DNA from: Phycisphaerales bacterium
GTDB lineage: Bacteria > Planctomycetota > Phycisphaerae > Phycisphaerales > UBA1924
Direction of reading: 5' to 3'
Assembly (NCBI GenBank): GCA_029260415.1
Contig: JAJDDH010000091.1
Span: 1-7,422, forward strand
DNA length: 7,422 bases
Shown here: positions 5,250 to 7,422 of the stretch, piece by piece
Layout: each line of letters starts with the position of its first letter
Position numbering within the stretch: the stretch's first letter is position 1
The notes under the pieces: generated by a model
Seen by the model: only the letters and a program-made list of their open reading frames with translations
What the model was told of the DNA's origin: nothing
The model's database searches: none
Position numbers and translations under genes: made by a program

Positions 5250-6572
5250 TTGGCTGATGCGAACCCCAGATCCACGGCGGTTATCGGGCTCCAGTGGGGA
5301 GACGAGGGCAAGGGCAAGCTGGTCGATCGTCTCGCGGGCGAGCACGACGCGACCGTTCGTTTCAACGGGGGCGCCAACGCCGGGCATTCGGTGGTGGTGG
5401 GGGGCAAGCGCTACGCCCTGCACCTGATGCCCTCGGGGGTGCTCTCGGAGCGGGCCCTGGGCGTGATCGGCAACGGCGTGGTCGTCGATCCCGAAGCACT
5501 GCTCAGAGAGATCGACGCGCTCAGCGCCCAGGGCGTGGACACGTCCAGGCTGGTCATCTCCGACCGGGCCCACGTGGTGCTGCCCTACCACAAGGTCGAG
5601 GACGAGCTGCGCGAGGCCTTCCTCAGCGGCGGTGCGATCGGCACGACCAAGCGGGGCATCGGCCCGGCGTACGGCGACAAGGTGCAAAGGGCCGCGGCGG
5701 TGCGGATGGGCGACCTGACCCGACCGGACGTGCTGCGGGAGAAGGTGGCGCTGGCGTGCCGCCTCAAGAACGTGACGGTGCAGCGGATGGCCGAGGAGGT
5801 GGGGCTGGCGCCGACGGTTCTGGACGCGGACGAGATCAGCGAGAAGGCCCTGGCCTGGGGCGAGCGGCTGGCGCCGATGATCGACGACACGGTCTACCTG
5901 CTCAACACGATGCACCGCGAGGGCAAAAAGTTGCTGTTCGAGGGCGCCAACGCGACGCTGCTGGACGTGGACCACGGGACGTACCCGTTCGTGACGAGCA
6001 GCAACAGCTCGGCGCTGGGCATCTGCGCGGGCGCGGGGGTGGCGCCGAGCGTGGTGGGGCGGATGATCGGGGTGATGAAGGCGTACAGCACTCGGGTGGG
6101 CGCGGGGCCGATGCCCACCGAGCTGGAGGGCGCAACGGGTGATCTGATCCGCGAGCGCGGTCGCGAGTTCGGGACGACCACCGGGCGCCCGCGGCGCGTG
6201 GGCTGGCTGGACCTGGTCGCGGTGCGCTACAGCGTGATGGTCAACGGCGTGGACGAGGTGGCGCTGACCCTGCTGGACGTGCTCAGCGGGTTCGATGAGC
6301 TCAGGCTGTGCACCGCGTACGACACGCCCGAGGGGCGGACCGATCGCTTCATCCCCGACGGCGCCCGGTTGGCCCGGGCGACGCCCGTCTACGAGACGAT
6401 GCCTGGGTTTGGCGAGGATCTCACCGGTTGCCGATCGCTGGACGAACTGCCCGGGGCGGCCCGGGCGTACGTGGAGCGGATCGAGGCGTTCATCGGGGCG
6501 CCCATCAGCTCGATCGGGGTCGGTCCGGACCGGGAGCAGACCATCGACGCGTCGCAGGGCGTGGGCGCCTGA
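5250..6572 (+). CDS. purA: Adenylosuccinate synthetase
   Basis: A 440-residue enzyme (usual length about 430) that joins aspartate to IMP with GTP, the first committed step from IMP to AMP. The sequence is canonical: 'GLQWGDEGKGK' at 13-23 (catalytic D18), 'NAGH' at 43-46 (catalytic H46), 'GTTKRGIGPAY' at 131-141, 'DHGTYPFVTSSN' at 241-252, 'MKAYSTRVGAGPMPTEL' at 276-292, 'TTGRPRRVGWLD' at 310-321 and a C-terminal 'GPDREQTI' at 425-432. At 231-235 it reads EGANA, as in eukaryotic enzymes, rather than the EGAQG of E. coli. The start is TTG at 5250 on the strength of the GGAG; GTG at 5244 would add two residues. The frame stays open upstream to 5064, but that part has no homology to the family. 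It is followed 64 bp later by uppS on the same strand, a likely operon. The function is secure; the exact start is less so. Confidence 0.97.
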   Translation: MADANPRSTAVIGLQWGDEGKGKLVDRLAGEHDATVRFNGGANAGHSVVVGGKRYALHLMPSGVLSERALGVIGNGVVVDPEALLREIDALSAQGVDTSRLVISDRAHVVLPYHKVEDELREAFLSGGAIGTTKRGIGPAYGDKVQRAAAVRMGDLTRPDVLREKVALACRLKNVTVQRMAEEVGLAPTVLDADEISEKALAWGERLAPMIDDTVYLLNTMHREGKKLLFEGANATLLDVDHGTYPFVTSSNSSALGICAGAGVAPSVVGRMIGVMKAYSTRVGAGPMPTELEGATGDLIRERGREFGTTTGRPRRVGWLDLVAVRYSVMVNGVDEVALTLLDVLSGFDELRLCTAYDTPEGRTDRFIPDGARLARATPVYETMPGFGEDLTGCRSLDELPGAARAYVERIEAFIGAPISSIGVGPDREQTIDASQGVGA

Positions 6573-6636
6573 AAGATCGGGCGAGCGTGTCCCCATGAAC
6601 GGGGGCAGGACGATGGGCAGAGGACAGAGGAGCCGC
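6573..6636 (+). other. purA-uppS gap with a small hairpin
   Basis: A 64 bp spacer. TGTCCCC (6588-6594), loop ATGAAC, GGGGGCA (6601-6607) can form a 7-bp stem with one G-U pair. No T-run follows, so read-through into uppS is expected. Two ATGs at 6595 and 6613 are in frame with uppS but lack well-placed ribosome binding sites. Confidence 0.3.
6626..6632 (+). promoter_or_regulatory. Ribosome binding site AGAGGAG of uppS
   Basis: AGAGGAG lies 4 nt before the ATG at 6637, with the AGAGG part 6 nt away. It is the best site for any of the three in-frame ATGs (6595, 6613, 6637) and fixes the start at 6637. Confidence 0.6.
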
Positions 6637-7422
6637 ATGACGCCCGAGACCACCCCATCCGCAGTCAAGAGTGAGCCTGGCGTCACCTCCGAGTTCGCGG
6701 GGGACCCGAGGGCCATCGCGGTGATCGAGCGGATGCGCCGGCGCACGCCCGAGGCGGACCCGCTGGCGGCGCTGCCGGATGTTCATCCGGAGCGGATCCC
6801 GCGGCACATCGCGATCATCATGGACGGCAACGGGCGGTGGGCCGAGCAGCGGGGCTTCCCGAGGGTCTTTGGGCACCGCAACGGCGCGATCTCGGTGCGC
6901 GACGTGGTGACGGAGGCGGGGCGTCTGGGAGTAGAGGCGCTGACGCTGTACTCGTTCAGCGCCGAGAACTGGAAGCGTCCCAAGGACGAGATCGACGCGC
7001 TGATGGACCTGTGCGTGACCTACTGCGACGGCGAGCGGGACAAGCTGGCCGAGAAGAACGTGCACGTGCGGGTCATCGGGCGCATCAACGAGCTGCCCGA
7101 CCCGGCCCGCGACGCGATCGGGCGCTTGGAGGCGACGACCAAGGACTGCACCGGGCCGACCCTGTGCCTAGCGATCAACTACGGCTCGCGCAACGAGATC
7201 GTGGACGCGGTCCGCTCGATCGTGGATCGGGTCGCCAAGGGCGAGATCACGCCCGAGGCGGTCAGCGAGTCGCTGATCGACCAGAGCCTGTACACCGCGG
7301 GCCTGCCCGACCCGGACCTGATGATCCGCACGGGCGGGGAGATGCGGATCAGCAACTACCTGCTCTGGCAGCTGAGCTACGCGGAGCTGTACGTTTCCGA
7401 CCTGCTCTGGCCCGATTTCGAC
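6637..7422 (+). CDS. uppS: Undecaprenyl diphosphate synthase (cis-prenyltransferase), lacking its C-terminal end
   Basis: The first 262 residues of the cis-prenyltransferase that extends farnesyl diphosphate with isopentenyl units to undecaprenyl diphosphate, the lipid carrier for peptidoglycan and other wall polymers. Conserved parts are 'HIAIIMDGNGRWA' at 57-69 (catalytic D63), 'FGHRNG' at 78-83, 'LTLYSFSAENWKRP' at 102-115, 'AINYGSRNEI' at 179-188, 'RTGGEMRISNYLLWQ' at 231-245 and 'ELYVSDLLWPDFD' at 250-262, the usual near-end signature. The right edge cuts it here, and only a few tens of residues should be missing. Before the catalytic core there are about 55 residues, some 35 more than in E. 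coli, rich in Pro, Glu and Arg with no signal peptide. The ATG at 6637 has a strong AGAGGAG. It is downstream of purA in the same direction. The function is secure. Confidence 0.96.
   Translation, partial: MTPETTPSAVKSEPGVTSEFAGDPRAIAVIERMRRRTPEADPLAALPDVHPERIPRHIAIIMDGNGRWAEQRGFPRVFGHRNGAISVRDVVTEAGRLGVEALTLYSFSAENWKRPKDEIDALMDLCVTYCDGERDKLAEKNVHVRVIGRINELPDPARDAIGRLEATTKDCTGPTLCLAINYGSRNEIVDAVRSIVDRVAKGEITPEAVSESLIDQSLYTAGLPDPDLMIRTGGEMRISNYLLWQLSYAELYVSDLLWPDFD

Noticed and set aside
5022..6746. 574-codon minus-strand open frame opposite purA
   Set aside because: It is antisense to a fully canonical purA and its product is a His/Arg/Pro/Ala-rich string with no domain. It reflects high third-position G+C in the real gene.
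1..7422. Mobile element, phage, CRISPR, defence system or tRNA
   Set aside because: I saw no transposase, integrase, spaced direct repeats, toxin-antitoxin pair or cloverleaf. All eight genes belong to known families with housekeeping character.

Overview
The window is a compact, very G+C-rich stretch of bacterial chromosome with eight protein genes and almost no non-coding space. Several things point to a planctomycete, perhaps of the Phycisphaerae: the high G+C, the ThiD2-ThiE fusion, and a tiny zinc-ribbon protein of the 'CP..C...VP...GK.VRC..C...I.VP' type that is very common in Planctomycetota. This placement is inference from gene style, not from a marker gene. I see no rRNA, tRNA, CRISPR array, insertion sequence, integrase or phage gene. 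Everything looks like core or housekeeping sequence.

Layout from left to right. (1) Positions 1-1468, minus strand: a thiamine phosphate synthase with an N-terminal ThiD2 domain, followed 22 bp downstream by an M16 zinc peptidase cut by the left edge. (2) Positions 1516-2996, plus strand: a 6-phosphogluconolactonase-family protein whose active-site motifs are all eroded, joined by an ATGA stop/start overlap to an RluA-family pseudouridine synthase. (3) Positions 2988-4244, minus strand: a HemW-type radical SAM protein whose 3' end overlaps that of the pseudouridine synthase by 9 bp. (4) Positions 4373-4855, plus strand: a short FHA-domain protein with an acidic tail. (5) Positions 4876-5064, minus strand: the 62-residue zinc ribbon. 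(6) Positions 5250-7422, plus strand: purA (AMP biosynthesis), then uppS (undecaprenyl diphosphate for cell-wall carriers), cut by the right edge.

The genes form three divergent pairs (about 1469-1515, 4245-4372, 5065-5249) and two tight convergent pairs (2988-2996, 4856-4875), so the transcription units are short. The products serve unrelated tasks: thiamine, proteolysis, RNA modification, heme handling, phospho-signalling, purines and isoprenoid lipid carrier. There is no sign of one dedicated pathway. I do not see a clear new system.

The items most worth checking are the apparent 6PGL pseudoenzyme coupled to an RNA-modifying enzyme, and a set of short inverted repeats with CGGA/TCCG arms, at least one in each divergent intergenic region.
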